DNA from: Thiomonas sp.
GTDB taxonomy: Bacteria > Pseudomonadota > Gammaproteobacteria > Burkholderiales > Burkholderiaceae
Assembly (NCBI GenBank): GCA_027443745.1
Contig: DAIAZB010000577.1
Location: forward strand, 1 to 5,916
Direction of reading: 5' to 3'
DNA: 5,916 nucleotides
Below the pieces are notes generated by a model, which did no database searches, had not been told where the DNA came from, and was given only the letters and a program-made list of their open reading frames with translations. The position numbers and the translations under genes are program-made. Every line of letters starts with the position of its first letter. Positions within the stretch are counted from its first letter, which is position 1. Shown one piece after another: positions 1 through 5,916 of this stretch.

Positions 1-302
1 AGCGCCTGCATGGTGTAGGCCGGCACGTAATCGGGGGCCTGATCCAGCGCTTTGGCCACTTCGGAGAGTGCGACCTCGGCCTGACCGCGCTGGTAATAAC
101 CTTCGGCCAACTCCAGGCGGATTTGCGCGTTCTTGTCGGCCTCGGCACTGCCCGTGCTGGGCGTCGAGCTCGCCGAACCGTTGCTTAGGGTCGTATTGCC
201 GGCGCAACCACCGAGTTGCAACAAGGCAAGAGTCAGCATGAGGATGGAAAGCAACGGCCATGCGGAACAACCACCTTCGGTCCAGCGGGTTTGCTTGCTC
301 AT
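1..302 (-). CDS. pilW: Type IV pilus biogenesis/stability lipoprotein PilW (PilF-type), N-terminal part, runs off the left edge
   Basis: Only the first 100 codons are present; the rest lies beyond base 1. In the family (PilW in Neisseria, PilF in Pseudomonas) the protein is a TPR lipoprotein of the outer membrane that acts as pilotin and stabiliser for the PilQ secretin in type IV pilus assembly. Seen here: a start MSKQTRW, a hydrophobic segment at about residues 15-30, and a lipobox L30-G31-G32-C33, so Cys33 should be lipidated after signal peptidase II cleavage. A Ser/Thr/Gly-rich linker (about 35-54) follows. A TPR-like helix pair then begins near residue 59, with a typical pattern at 63-92 (LELAEGYYQRGQAEVALSEV, then ALDQAPDY). 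The ATG lies 4 bp after the rlmN stop codon, with only a weak Shine-Dalgarno-like GGA 8 bases upstream inside rlmN, which suggests translational coupling. The n-region is rather long (about 16 residues) and contains an extra Cys12. The family assignment rests on lipobox, TPR and position after rlmN; another TPR lipoprotein cannot be excluded from 100 residues. Confidence 0.8.
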   Translation of the reverse strand, partial: MSKQTRWTEGGCSAWPLLSILMLTLALLQLGGCAGNTTLSNGSASSTPSTGSAEADKNAQIRLELAEGYYQRGQAEVALSEVAKALDQAPDYVPAYTMQA

Positions 303-306
303 AGCG

Positions 307-1479
307 TCAGTCCAAGTTGGACAAGCGGGTGGTCGGGCTTGCGGTCTCCACCCGAATGGGGATGATGGTCTGTGGCGGCACCACGGATGACGTGCCTGCA
401 CGCCCCGGCTTGCGACGAATGCGGTCTTGCACATCGCCGGCCAGTTGACCGCAGGCGGCATCGATGTCGTCGCCACGCGTCTTGCGCACTGTGGTGACAA
501 AGCCCGCGTCCAGCAGGATCTGGGCGAATGCAGCCATGCGCCCGGCAGGCGACCTGGCGAGGCCAGACTGCGGGAATGGATTGAAGGGAATGAGGTTGAA
601 CTTGCACGGCATGCGGTCGCGCAACAGACGGACCAGCTGCCGGGCATGTTCGGGAGCGTCGTTCACACCATCGAGCATGCAATACTCGAAGGTGATGAAG
701 TCACGCGGCGCATGCGCCAGATAGCGTTCGCAGGCGCCCAGCAGTTCGGCCAGCGGGTATTTGCGATTGAGCGGAACCAGATCGTCACGCAATGCATCGT
801 TCGGCGCATGCAGAGACACCGCAAGCGCAACGGGACAATCGGCCGCAAGGCGATCGATCATCGGTACGACGCCCGAGGTGGACACCGTCACGCGGCGGCG
901 CGATAAACCGTAGCCGTCATCATCGAGCATGGATCGCAGCGCGGGGACCAGGGCGCTGTAATTCTGGAGTGGCTCTCCCATGCCCATCATCACCACGTTG
1001 GAGATGGCGCGCTCCCCGAGCGCAAGTCCGAGGGACGCGCGCATGCTGAACTCCGCGTGCCAGAGCTGCGCCAGGATTTCAGCCGTGGTCAGGTTGCGAC
1101 TGAAGCCCTGCGCCCCCGTGGAACAAAAGCGGCAGGCCATGGCGCATCCGGCTTGCGACGACACGCACAGGGTGTTGCGCTGAGCCTCGGGAATGAACAC
1201 GGTTTCCACGGCATCGCCTGCACCCACATCAAACAGCCACTTCACCGTGCCGTCACGCGAGTGCTGCTCGGCGAGCGTCGGCAGAGATTCGAGCCGCGCT
1301 GCGTCCTGCAACCAGGCCCGCAGAGGCTTGGCCAAGTCACTCATGTCGGCGAAATCGGCAACACCCCTCTGGTGCATCCAACGGAACACCTGGCGGGCGC
1401 GGAAGGGTTTCTCCCCATGCGCGGCGAACCAGTCCACCAGACCGGCACGGTCGAACTGAAGCAGGTTGGTGGAGGACAT
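307..1479 (-). CDS. rlmN: Dual-specificity 23S rRNA/tRNA adenine-C2 methyltransferase RlmN (radical SAM)
   Basis: 390 residues, close to the usual 370-390. RlmN methylates C2 of A2503 in 23S rRNA and A37 of some tRNAs in the cytoplasm, using a [4Fe-4S] cluster and two SAM molecules. Seen: an N-terminal accessory domain (about 1-95) with the typical [15 protein letters not shown] stretch; the radical-SAM motif CxxxCxxC as C112, C116 and C119; upstream C105, equivalent by spacing to E. coli Cys118; SAM-binding GMGEP at 166-170; STSG at 200-203; and C343 in [15 protein letters not shown], equivalent to the methylated Cys355 of E. coli. All residues needed for activity are therefore present. I chose the ATG at 1479 because family similarity begins at this Met and it lies 16 bp after the ndk stop. 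The frame stays open to an ATG at 1650, but that stretch overlaps ndk and looks like nothing known. There is no clear Shine-Dalgarno, so coupling to ndk is likely. The last 25 or so residues (Val/Pro/Thr-rich) are a non-conserved tail. Confidence 0.97.
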   Translation of the reverse strand: MSSTNLLQFDRAGLVDWFAAHGEKPFRARQVFRWMHQRGVADFADMSDLAKPLRAWLQDAARLESLPTLAEQHSRDGTVKWLFDVGAGDAVETVFIPEAQRNTLCVSSQAGCAMACRFCSTGAQGFSRNLTTAEILAQLWHAEFSMRASLGLALGERAISNVVMMGMGEPLQNYSALVPALRSMLDDDGYGLSRRRVTVSTSGVVPMIDRLAADCPVALAVSLHAPNDALRDDLVPLNRKYPLAELLGACERYLAHAPRDFITFEYCMLDGVNDAPEHARQLVRLLRDRMPCKFNLIPFNPFPQSGLARSPAGRMAAFAQILLDAGFVTTVRKTRGDDIDAACGQLAGDVQDRIRRKPGRAGTSSVVPPQTIIPIRVETASPTTRLSNLD

Positions 1480-1495
1480 GGCCGCGCAGCGGAAA

Positions 1496-1915
1496 TCAGC
1501 GACTGAAGACCCAGTTCGCAGGAAAGAAAAAGGCGATCTCGGTTGCCGCGTTCTCGGCACTGTCGGAACCATGCACGGCATTGGCATCGATGCTGTCGGC
1601 AAAGTCGGCTCGTATCGTGCCGGGAGCGGCTTTCTTCGGGTCGGTCGCACCCATCAGTTCACGATTCTTGGCGATGGCATTGCTCCCTTCGAGCACCTGA
1701 ACCAGCACGGGGCCGGAAACCATGAAATCGACCAGGTCCTTGAAGAACGGGCGATCCTTGTGCACAGCGTAAAAGCCTTCGGCCTCGGCGCGGGAAAGAT
1801 GCATCATGCGAGCCGCGGCGACCTTGAGGCCGGCCGTCTCGAAACGGTCGATGATCTTGCCGATGCAGTTCTTGGCGACAGCGTCGGGCTTGATGATTGA
1901 GAGCGTGCGCTCCAT
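1496..1915 (-). CDS. ndk: Nucleoside diphosphate kinase
   Basis: 139 residues, full family length (about 140). Ndk transfers the gamma-phosphate from ATP to (d)NDPs by a ping-pong mechanism through a phosphohistidine, balancing NTP and dNTP pools in the cytoplasm. Seen: start [13 protein letters not shown] with the nucleotide-binding Lys9; [12 protein letters not shown] at 58-69; Arg102 in GTIRADF; and the catalytic His115 in NAVHGSDS, followed by the conserved [13 protein letters not shown] run. Nothing is missing. The start at 1915 is supported by a GGAGA ribosome binding site 8 bases upstream. It is the first gene of a probable ndk-rlmN-pilW transcript, with its own promoter region in the 184-bp gap after rluB. 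The linkage of ndk to rlmN and pilW is a common proteobacterial arrangement. Confidence 0.98.
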   Translation of the reverse strand: MERTLSIIKPDAVAKNCIGKIIDRFETAGLKVAAARMMHLSRAEAEGFYAVHKDRPFFKDLVDFMVSGPVLVQVLEGSNAIAKNRELMGATDPKKAAPGTIRADFADSIDANAVHGSDSAENAATEIAFFFPANWVFSR

Positions 1916-1923
1916 AAGATTTT

Positions 1924-1928
1924 TCTCC
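1924..1928 (-). promoter_or_regulatory. Shine-Dalgarno site of ndk
   Basis: On the minus strand the bases read GGAGA, 8 bases before the ndk ATG. It is the clearest ribosome binding site in the window and fixes the ndk start. The starts of rlmN, rluB and scpB have nothing comparable. Confidence 0.75.
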
Positions 1929-1940
1929 GGAAATCAAGTG

Positions 1941-1957
1941 ATTAAAAATGAATTGTA
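1941..1957 (-). promoter_or_regulatory. Candidate promoter -10 region for ndk-rlmN-pilW
   Basis: This is the AT-rich patch of the rluB-ndk gap. On the minus strand it holds two -10-like hexamers: TACAAT (1957-1952, 5 of 6 matches to TATAAT) and TTTAAT (1946-1941). Neither has a good -35 box at 16-18 bp; the nearest TTG-containing hexamer, TTGCGC, is only 14 bp upstream of TACAAT. The inference of a promoter rests on base composition, the gap and the strong ribosome binding site downstream. The exact -10 is uncertain. Confidence 0.4.
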
Positions 1958-1980
1958 AGGCTGCCACTCATGCGCAATGG

Positions 1981-2010
1981 CGAGCCTTCCAACCCTGGAT
2001 GCCAGGCTCG
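1981..2010 (-). other. Inverted repeat with two alternative hairpins in the rluB-ndk gap
   Basis: A perfect 7-bp inverted repeat, CGAGCCT and AGGCTCG (1981-1987 with 2004-2010), encloses 16 bases. An alternative inner hairpin, CCTGG-ATG-CCAGG (1994-2006), shares bases with the outer stem, so the two cannot form together. No T-run follows on the minus strand, so this is not a standard intrinsic terminator. It lies just upstream of the candidate ndk promoter. It could be a processing or Rho-related element, an operator-like site, or chance. Confidence 0.3.
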
Positions 2011-2076
2011 GGAGGCCGTTGCCGGGCCACGTCAAGACCACCCTGACCTGGCCTGAGCCCTTGCGGAAAGACCTGC

Positions 2077-2094
2077 CCCCGTTTGTATCCGGGG
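2077..2094 (-). terminator. Weak candidate terminator hairpin after rluB
   Basis: Starting 5 bases beyond the rluB stop codon, the minus strand can form a 5-bp pure G/C stem (CCCCG with CGGGG) around an 8-base loop. It is followed by a short pyrimidine patch (GTCTTTCC) rather than a real T-run. The position suits the end of scpB-rluB transcription, but the stem is short and the T-tract poor. Read-through into ndk is possible. Confidence 0.25.
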
Positions 2095-2099
2095 CCGTT

Positions 2100-4055
2100 T
2101 CAACGCGGGAAATGGCGTCGTTTGCCGCCCTGCCCCGGGCCTGCGCGGGGACCTTGGCCCAACCCTTGCCCCAAGGCTGAGCGCATGGGGTCCGGCTGGC
2201 CGCCCGACCCACCCTTCTTGCCGCCACGCGCCGAGCGTGGCTTGTTGTGGCCACCTGACCCGCCAGCGCCCTTGCCGAACAAGGCATCGACCGCGCTCAT
2301 GGCGTAGCTGTTGGGGCCGGGTTCGCGCTCAGGAAGTTGTCGGTCATCGTGCTCATGGCGCGGAGCCGCGCGACGCGCCTCGCGGCTGGCCCGGCCGAAG
2401 AGCGCATCCACGGCGCTCATGGCATAGCTGTTGGGGCCGGGCTCGCGCTCACCACTCGTGCCGCCCCGCTTAGGATGACCATGGGCACCGGATGGGCCGT
2501 CTTGCCAATCTTGATTGCGGCTGTCGTTGTGTCCGCCCTGACCACGATTTTCATGCCGCTTGTCGTGACGTCCGCCGTGCTTGCGCTGGGACTGGCTATT
2601 CACGCTGTTGGAGCCACTGCCGCCTGGCCTCTGGCCCTTGGCGCGATCATCGAAAGCCTGAGCCGAACCAGAATGATTCATCATGGCCTTCACGTCGTCA
2701 CGCTCGATTTCCGCGAAGTCGCCACGGCGCAAGCCGGCGGGCAAGGCGATGGAACCATAGCGCACCCGAATCAGGCGACTCACCGTCAGGCCCACAGCTT
2801 CGAACAGACGGCGCACCTCGCGGTTGCGACCCTCGGCGATGATGACCCGGTACCAGCGATTGGCGCCCTCGCCGCCGGCCTCTTCCAGACTCATGAAACG
2901 CGCGGGCCCGTCACTCAGTTCCACCCCCTCGAGCAATTTCTCGCGTGCCTGGCTGTCCACTTGCCCCAGCACGCGCACCGCGTACTCCCGCTCGACGCCC
3001 TGGCTGGGATGCATGAGCTTGTTGGCCAGTTCGCCCGAGGTGGTGAACAGCAGCAGGCCTTCGGTGTTGATGTCCAGCCGGCCGATCGCCGTCCACTTCG
3101 CGTTCTGCACCCGCGGCAGGTTGCGGAACACCGTGGGACGGCCTTCCGGATCTTTGAAGGTGACGACCTCGCCCACCGGCTTGTGATAAACCAGCACACG
3201 CGCTGGCGGCGGGCTGATGCGGAACTTCAGCGGCTTGCCGTTGACGCGGATCTGGTCGCCAGGCTGGATGCGCTGGCCCAGATGTGCCGGCTCGCCGTTG
3301 ACGGACACCAGGCCGTCGACGATGAGTTGCTCCATTTCACGGCGCGATCCGACACCGGCCTGGGCCAGGACCTTGTGCAGTTTCGGCGCTTCGGGTGATG
3401 GCGGCAGCACACGTCGGGCACCAGGCTCGACAGCCTCGGCGATTTCGACGGCGCGGTCGAAATCGCCGGAGATGACTTCCTCGATGCGCACCGCGGGGAC
3501 GTTTTTGGCTGGGCCGCGCAGCGGCGAGTTGTGCTTCTTCTTGCGCTGGTTCTGGTTTTGACGCGGACGATCGGGCCGGTTCGGGCGATCCACGCGCGCG
3601 GGGCGATGAGGCTGTAGCGGGTTGCCATTGGCATCGTGTTGAGCCTCTGTCGGCTCGGTTTGCTGCGCCTCCAGACTGAGGGATTCTGTCGGTTGAGTTT
3701 CGGCTTCGGTCTCGGCAAGGTCGGCGCCGGAGGATTTGCGCTTGCGACGTCGAGGCGCATCGCGTGGCGTCATGTCATCGCCCGCAGTCTGCCCGGCTTG
3801 CGGACTCGTGCCTTCAGCAGGCCCTGCGGCGGCCACGGAATTGGTGCTGGAGACCGTGTTGCTCGGCGAGGCGATTGCGGGCGGCTCCGAGCGATCTGTC
3901 AGCGCGTCTTCACCTGCATCGTGTGCCGACGTTGCTGCTTCAACTGCCACAGCCTTGCGCCGCCGCGCCGGGCGGTGCGGGGCTGGTTCAGTCACCACGG
4001 GTGTGGCAAGGTCGGGGCTGGCGTCAGCGTCAGAGGTGGATTCGTCGTGTTGCAT
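2100..4055 (-). CDS. rluB: 23S rRNA pseudouridine(2605) synthase RluB with long N- and C-terminal disordered extensions
   Basis: 651 residues, more than twice the E. coli RluB (about 290). The enzyme isomerises U2605 of 23S rRNA to pseudouridine during ribosome assembly. Domains: 1-222 is a low-complexity, Ala/Pro/Glu/Gln-rich extension with basic clusters (RRRK near 31-34, RRRKRK near 102-107, an Arg/Pro/Asn stretch at 151-175); 225-273 is an S4 RNA-binding domain ([16 protein letters not shown]); about 285-455 is the RsuA/RluB-type catalytic domain with GRLD at 325-328, Asp328 being the expected nucleophile, and the distal [15 protein letters not shown] motif at 408-422. From about 460 to the end is a Gly/Arg/His/Lys-rich tail holding two identical copies of a 19-residue motif (536-554, 576-594). 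The start at 4055 lies 33 bp after scpB without a clear ribosome binding site; Met95 is a less likely alternative because coding-like composition continues upstream. The scpB-rluB pairing is a widespread bacterial arrangement. RluE/RluF-type specificity is less likely given the S4 domain and neighbours. Confidence 0.93.
   Translation of the reverse strand: MQHDESTSDADASPDLATPVVTEPAPHRPARRRKAVAVEAATSAHDAGEDALTDRSEPPAIASPSNTVSSTNSVAAAGPAEGTSPQAGQTAGDDMTPRDAPRRRKRKSSGADLAETEAETQPTESLSLEAQQTEPTEAQHDANGNPLQPHRPARVDRPNRPDRPRQNQNQRKKKHNSPLRGPAKNVPAVRIEEVISGDFDRAVEIAEAVEPGARRVLPPSPEAPKLHKVLAQAGVGSRREMEQLIVDGLVSVNGEPAHLGQRIQPGDQIRVNGKPLKFRISPPPARVLVYHKPVGEVVTFKDPEGRPTVFRNLPRVQNAKWTAIGRLDINTEGLLLFTTSGELANKLMHPSQGVEREYAVRVLGQVDSQAREKLLEGVELSDGPARFMSLEEAGGEGANRWYRVIIAEGRNREVRRLFEAVGLTVSRLIRVRYGSIALPAGLRRGDFAEIERDDVKAMMNHSGSAQAFDDRAKGQRPGGSGSNSVNSQSQRKHGGRHDKRHENRGQGGHNDSRNQDWQDGPSGAHGHPKRGGTSGEREPGPNSYAMSAVDALFGRASREARRAAPRHEHDDRQLPEREPGPNSYAMSAVDALFGKGAGGSGGHNKPRSARGGKKGGSGGQPDPMRSALGQGLGQGPRAGPGQGGKRRHFPR
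2274..2330 (-). repeat. Coding repeat, copy 2 (RluB residues 576-594)
   Basis: This 57-bp unit encodes [19 protein letters not shown]. It is the downstream copy, offset 120 bp from the other, with 63 bp between them. The two copies differ at 7 of 57 bases and every difference is silent. The motif combines a Pro/Gly turn with a short hydrophobic, helix-like segment inside an otherwise polar, basic tail. Confidence 0.95.
2394..2450 (-). repeat. Coding repeat, copy 1 (RluB residues 536-554)
   Basis: Upstream copy of the same 19-residue motif, identical in protein. It is followed by a 21-residue Arg/Ala/His/Asp-rich spacer leading into copy 2. Confidence 0.95.
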
Positions 4056-4088
4056 GGAGTTGTTGGTGTGGGGTACGGTCTGGCCTGT

Positions 4089-4844
4089 TCAGGCGGCAGG
4101 CAGGGGATCAGGTGCAGCAAGACTGTCGGAAGCCGCCGATTCGGATGAAGTCTGGAATGCGTGAAATGGTTGCCGTGTGGCGGTGTCTGCGTCTGCAGCG
4201 GCAGCGCAGGATGATTCAGTCGCCTCGATGTCGTCGCCTGCAGTTGCTCGACTGGCGGATGTAGGTCCAGACGGATCCTCCATCTCGCCACCCATGGGCA
4301 GCAGATCGATTTGCTGCGGGTCGGCGTGAGCGCCCTCGGCCTGCATCGCGGGAAGATCGCCAATCGTGGCCAGACCCAGATCATCGAGGAACAGGCGTGT
4401 CGTGGCGAACAGCACCGGCCGCCCTGGCCCCTCACGATGGCCGATTGGCTCGATCCAGCCGCGATCCTCGAGTTGGCGCAGGATCTGCGTGTTGACCGCC
4501 ACACCGCGGATGTCTTCGATGTCCCCGCGCGTCACGGGTTGCCTATGGGCAATGATGGCCAGCGTTTCCTGCACTGCACGCGAGTAGCGCGGCGGCTTTT
4601 CAGGGTTGAGTCGCTGCAGATATGGCTGCATGTCCTCGCGGCTTTGCATGCGCCAGCCACCAGCCACGGCGCGCAACTCGACCCCGCGGTCGCGCCAGTC
4701 GTGGCGCAAGTCGTCGAGCAGCGTGCGCAGGGTGTCGGCGCCGACCTGTTCGTCGAACAGGCCGCGCAGGCGCTCAAGGCTCAAAGGTTGTGTGGCACAC
4801 ATCAGCGCGGTCTCGACGACCCGCTTGGCCAGTGCAATGTTCAT
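4089..4844 (-). CDS. scpB: Segregation and condensation protein B (ScpB)
   Basis: 251 residues. ScpB dimerises and binds the kleisin ScpA to form the SMC-ScpAB complex that compacts and segregates the chromosome. Seen: two winged-helix domains, about 1-78 (including AGGWRMQ at 61-67) and about 85-160 ([20 protein letters not shown] from 92, then [18 protein letters not shown] at 141-158, the family's typical end of the second domain). Residues from about 165 on form an acidic, Ala/Ser/Thr-rich tail without recognisable structure, longer than in short ScpB proteins; such tails vary freely. The ATG at 4844 begins the family-like segment [15 protein letters not shown]. There is no strong ribosome binding site. 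scpA is not adjacent: the gene upstream is maiA. rluB follows after 33 bp, and the two probably share the promoter in the gap behind maiA. Confidence 0.95.
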   Translation of the reverse strand: MNIALAKRVVETALMCATQPLSLERLRGLFDEQVGADTLRTLLDDLRHDWRDRGVELRAVAGGWRMQSREDMQPYLQRLNPEKPPRYSRAVQETLAIIAHRQPVTRGDIEDIRGVAVNTQILRQLEDRGWIEPIGHREGPGRPVLFATTRLFLDDLGLATIGDLPAMQAEGAHADPQQIDLLPMGGEMEDPSGPTSASRATAGDDIEATESSCAAAADADTATRQPFHAFQTSSESAASDSLAAPDPLPAA

Positions 4845-4874
4845 GCGTGTCAGGAATCGTGCGCCGATGGTGGG

Positions 4875-4897
4875 TTGCCGGAATGGGACTTCGGCAA
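4875..4897 (-). other. Small inverted repeat in the scpB leader
   Basis: TTGCCG (4875-4880) and CGGCAA (4892-4897) form a perfect 6-bp stem with an 11-base loop, about 30 bases before the scpB ATG and within the predicted leader. It has no T-run and overlaps no known motif. It may be chance in GC-rich DNA. Confidence 0.2.
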
Positions 4898-4944
4898 GCG
4901 GGTTGCGCGAACCCTGGAAAGCTGCTGCAGCGCGACGCCGTTGT

Positions 4945-4950
4945 ATTTTA
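4945..4950 (-). promoter_or_regulatory. Candidate -10 box of an scpB-rluB promoter
   Basis: The minus strand reads GGGCTAAAATAC; TAAAAT matches 5 of 6 bases of the sigma-70 -10 consensus and is a common form in betaproteobacteria. It lies in the gap after maiA and would start transcription near 4938, giving a leader of about 94 bases before scpB. The -35 position (TAGCTC at a 17-bp spacing) is a poor match, so an activator or a weak promoter is possible. Confidence 0.4.
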
Positions 4951-4976
4951 GCCCAGTCCGCCAGCCGGAGCTACCG

Positions 4977-4987
4977 GCATTCAGATC
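4977..4987 (-). repeat. 11-bp direct repeat at the 3' end of maiA
   Basis: On the minus strand this reads GATCTGAATGC and contains the maiA stop codon TGA. It is identical to the 11 bases spanning the reductase stop and maiA start at 5622-5632, exactly one maiA length (645 bp) away. In this copy the ATG after the stop opens only a ten-codon frame. Confidence 0.9.
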
Positions 4988-5625
4988 GCGTCTGCTTGCT
5001 GTGCCGGATGGGCATCGATGAATGCCGGCAACTGCATGCAAGCATCGAACAGGCGCATGAGGTCTGGAACGGCTTGGAGGTCGCATTTGAAGCGCTGTGC
5101 GTTGCAGATCTGCGGAATCAGGCAGCAGTCGGCCAGGCCCGGCACCTGCCCATGCACAAAAGGACCGCTCGGGCCGGGCCAGCGGCGCCATTGCTCCTGC
5201 CAGGCCACAAGCCCGGTGTTCACCCAGTGCCGATACCAGCGCTGACGCGCCGCCTCGTCGGCACCGAATTGGCTTTGCAGATGGTTGAGCACCCGCAGAT
5301 TGTTCAGCGGATGAATGTCGCAGGCAATCGCCAGGGCCAGGGCGCGCACCCGCGCCCGACCGGCAGCGTCGGCGGGCAGCAGCGGTGGATCGGGGTGCTG
5401 TTCGTCGAGATACTCCAGGATGGCCAGCGACTGCGTGAGGCTGATGCCGTCGTCCTCCAGCACCGGGATGAGCCCTTGTGGCGAACGCTGCAAATGCCCC
5501 GGCAGCCGTTGCTCGCCATGCGCCAGATGCACCGGCACGATGTCATAGGGCAGGCCCTTGAGGTTGAGGGCGATGCGCACGCGGAATGCCGCGGAGGAGC
5601 GAAAGTAGCTGTAAAGCGTGCGCAT
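4981..5625 (-). CDS. maiA: Maleylacetoacetate (or maleylpyruvate) isomerase, zeta-class glutathione transferase
   Basis: 214 residues, full length for the family (about 210-220). The enzyme uses glutathione to isomerise maleylacetoacetate to fumarylacetoacetate in tyrosine/homogentisate breakdown, or maleylpyruvate to fumarylpyruvate in the gentisate route. Seen: an N-terminal thioredoxin-like domain with YSYFRSSAAFRVRIAL at 5-20, where Ser10 and Ser11 are the expected glutathione-activating residues; the cis-Pro region GLIPVLEDDG at 51-60; glutathione-binding TQS at 64-66; and an all-helical C-terminal domain with CDIHPLNNLRVL at 102-113, diagnostic for zeta-class enzymes, and LADCCLIPQ at 164-172. 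The Cys that follows the serine pair in eukaryotic enzymes is Ala12 here, as is usual in bacteria. The ATG follows the upstream reductase stop directly (TGAATG), with a GAGA 5-8 bases before it, so translation is probably coupled. No fumarylacetoacetase, homogentisate or gentisate dioxygenase gene is in view, so the substrate cannot be settled. Confidence 0.88.
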   Translation of the reverse strand: MRTLYSYFRSSAAFRVRIALNLKGLPYDIVPVHLAHGEQRLPGHLQRSPQGLIPVLEDDGISLTQSLAILEYLDEQHPDPPLLPADAAGRARVRALALAIACDIHPLNNLRVLNHLQSQFGADEAARQRWYRHWVNTGLVAWQEQWRRWPGPSGPFVHGQVPGLADCCLIPQICNAQRFKCDLQAVPDLMRLFDACMQLPAFIDAHPAQQADAI

Positions 5626-5632
5626 TCAGATC
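5622..5632 (-). repeat. 11-bp direct repeat at the reductase-maiA junction
   Basis: The same GATCTGAATGC as at 4977-4987. It contains the reductase stop codon TGA and the maiA start codon ATG. Confidence 0.9.
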
Positions 5633-5916
5633 TCGGATTGCAGTGGTGAAGGCAAGGCCGACCGGTCATTTTCTTCGGCGGCGTCCACGGCGGCTTGCGC
5701 GGCCTGGGTCAGTCCGGGCTTGGGCGCATAGAAGGCGTCGGCATGCACGTCTGCGGCGGGCAGGCCTCGTTCCAGCAGGCAGGCACTCACCGTTTCGACC
5801 ATGCCCGGCGAACCCGCGAGATAAACCTTGGCGCCGGCGAAATCGGCCACATCGTCCAGCAGCACATCACCGACGCGGCCGCTGCGGTCGCTCGCGCCGG
5901 CGTCCTGCTCCACCAC
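5626..5916 (-). CDS. C-terminal end of a flavin/NAD(P)H-dependent ferredoxin-type reductase (CDP-6-deoxy-glucoseen reductase-like), runs off the right edge
   Basis: The last 96 codons of a gene whose start lies beyond base 5916. Seen: KVYLAGSPGMVETVSACLLE at 30-49 of the fragment, the signature of the NAD(P)-binding subdomain of the ferredoxin-NADP reductase superfamily, in which the G-S-P-x-M loop contacts the nicotinamide cofactor. DVHADAFYAPKP at 56-67 is the typical C-terminal end of the oxygenase-reductase branch (phenol hydroxylase P5, CDP-6-deoxy-3,4-glucoseen reductase). The upstream GRVGDVLLDD fits the segment that precedes this subdomain. Proteins of this branch normally also carry a 2Fe-2S ferredoxin domain and an FAD domain; neither can be seen here. 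A 29-residue, Ala-rich tail extends past the usual end. The sugar-reductase label used in databases for this branch is often nominal, so the substrate is unknown. The stop codon touches the maiA start. Confidence 0.75.
   Translation of the reverse strand: MVEQDAGASDRSGRVGDVLLDDVADFAGAKVYLAGSPGMVETVSACLLERGLPAADVHADAFYAPKPGLTQAAQAAVDAAEENDRSALPSPLQSEI

Noticed and set aside
427..906. Plus-strand open frame of 159 codons opposite rlmN
   Set aside because: It is antisense to conserved radical-SAM coding sequence and has no recognisable protein features.
1480..1650. In-frame extension of rlmN by 57 codons to an upstream ATG at 1650
   Set aside because: It overlaps the 3' end of ndk, shows no resemblance to the RlmN N-terminus, and family similarity begins at the ATG at 1479.
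2337..3398. Plus-strand open frame of 353 codons opposite rluB
   Set aside because: It lies antisense to the S4 and catalytic region of RluB, encodes no recognisable domain and is explained by high-GC third-position bias.
4964..4978. GCCGG/CCGGC hairpin with a 5-base loop right after maiA as a terminator
   Set aside because: The stem is only 5 bp and no T-run follows on the minus strand; such stems are common by chance in GC-rich DNA.
4948..4980. Ten-codon minus-strand mini-frame ([10 protein letters not shown]) beginning directly after the maiA stop
   Set aside because: It is too short, its stop codon lies inside the candidate -10 box, and its start is accounted for by the 11-bp repeat at the maiA end.
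4606..5649. Plus-strand open frame of 347 codons opposite scpB and maiA
   Set aside because: It spans the antisense of two real genes and their gap, with no motif of its own; a high-GC shadow frame.
5626..5916. Reading the GTG at 5916 as the start of a small independent 96-residue protein
   Set aside because: The sequence begins mid-domain in a reductase fold; the frame stays open to the window edge, so this is a truncated view of a longer gene.

Overview
The window is a GC-rich stretch of core bacterial chromosome in which every supported gene lies on the minus strand, so it reads from right to left. The gene set points to a betaproteobacterium, most likely in the Burkholderiales. The reasons are an SMC-ScpAB type condensin subunit (enterobacteria use MukBEF), an RluB pseudouridine synthase with very long charged tails, the order ndk, rlmN, pilW, and TAAAAT-like -10 boxes. 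A Thiomonas-like or similar burkholderialean source is possible, but the sequence alone does not fix the genus.

Layout in transcription order. (1) 5916-5626: the C-terminal end of a flavin- and NAD(P)H-dependent ferredoxin-type reductase that runs off the window. (2) 5625-4981: maiA-like zeta-class glutathione transferase; its ATG directly follows the reductase stop codon. (3) 4980-4845: a 136-bp gap with a candidate promoter. (4) 4844-4089 scpB and 4055-2100 rluB, 33 bp apart, probably one transcript. (5) 2099-1916: a 184-bp gap with two hairpins, an AT-rich candidate promoter and a good ribosome binding site. (6) 1915-1496 ndk, 1479-307 rlmN and 302-1 pilW (5' part only), packed with gaps of 16 and 4 bp as a likely operon. 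No intergenic stretch exceeds 300 bases. I see no RNA gene, CRISPR array, insertion sequence, integrase or plasmid function.

Functionally this is mostly housekeeping: chromosome segregation (ScpB), 23S rRNA pseudouridylation (RluB), nucleotide pool balance (Ndk), 23S rRNA/tRNA adenosine methylation (RlmN) and outer-membrane secretin assembly for type IV pili (PilW). The reductase-maiA pair is metabolic and looks like the more variable neighbour of this core block.

I do not see a new multi-gene system. The two observations most worth following are small. RluB has a duplicated 19-residue motif in its disordered tail; the copies are identical in protein but differ at seven silent DNA positions. 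A perfect 11-bp direct repeat brackets maiA exactly at its two ends, which may be a footprint of how that gene entered the locus.
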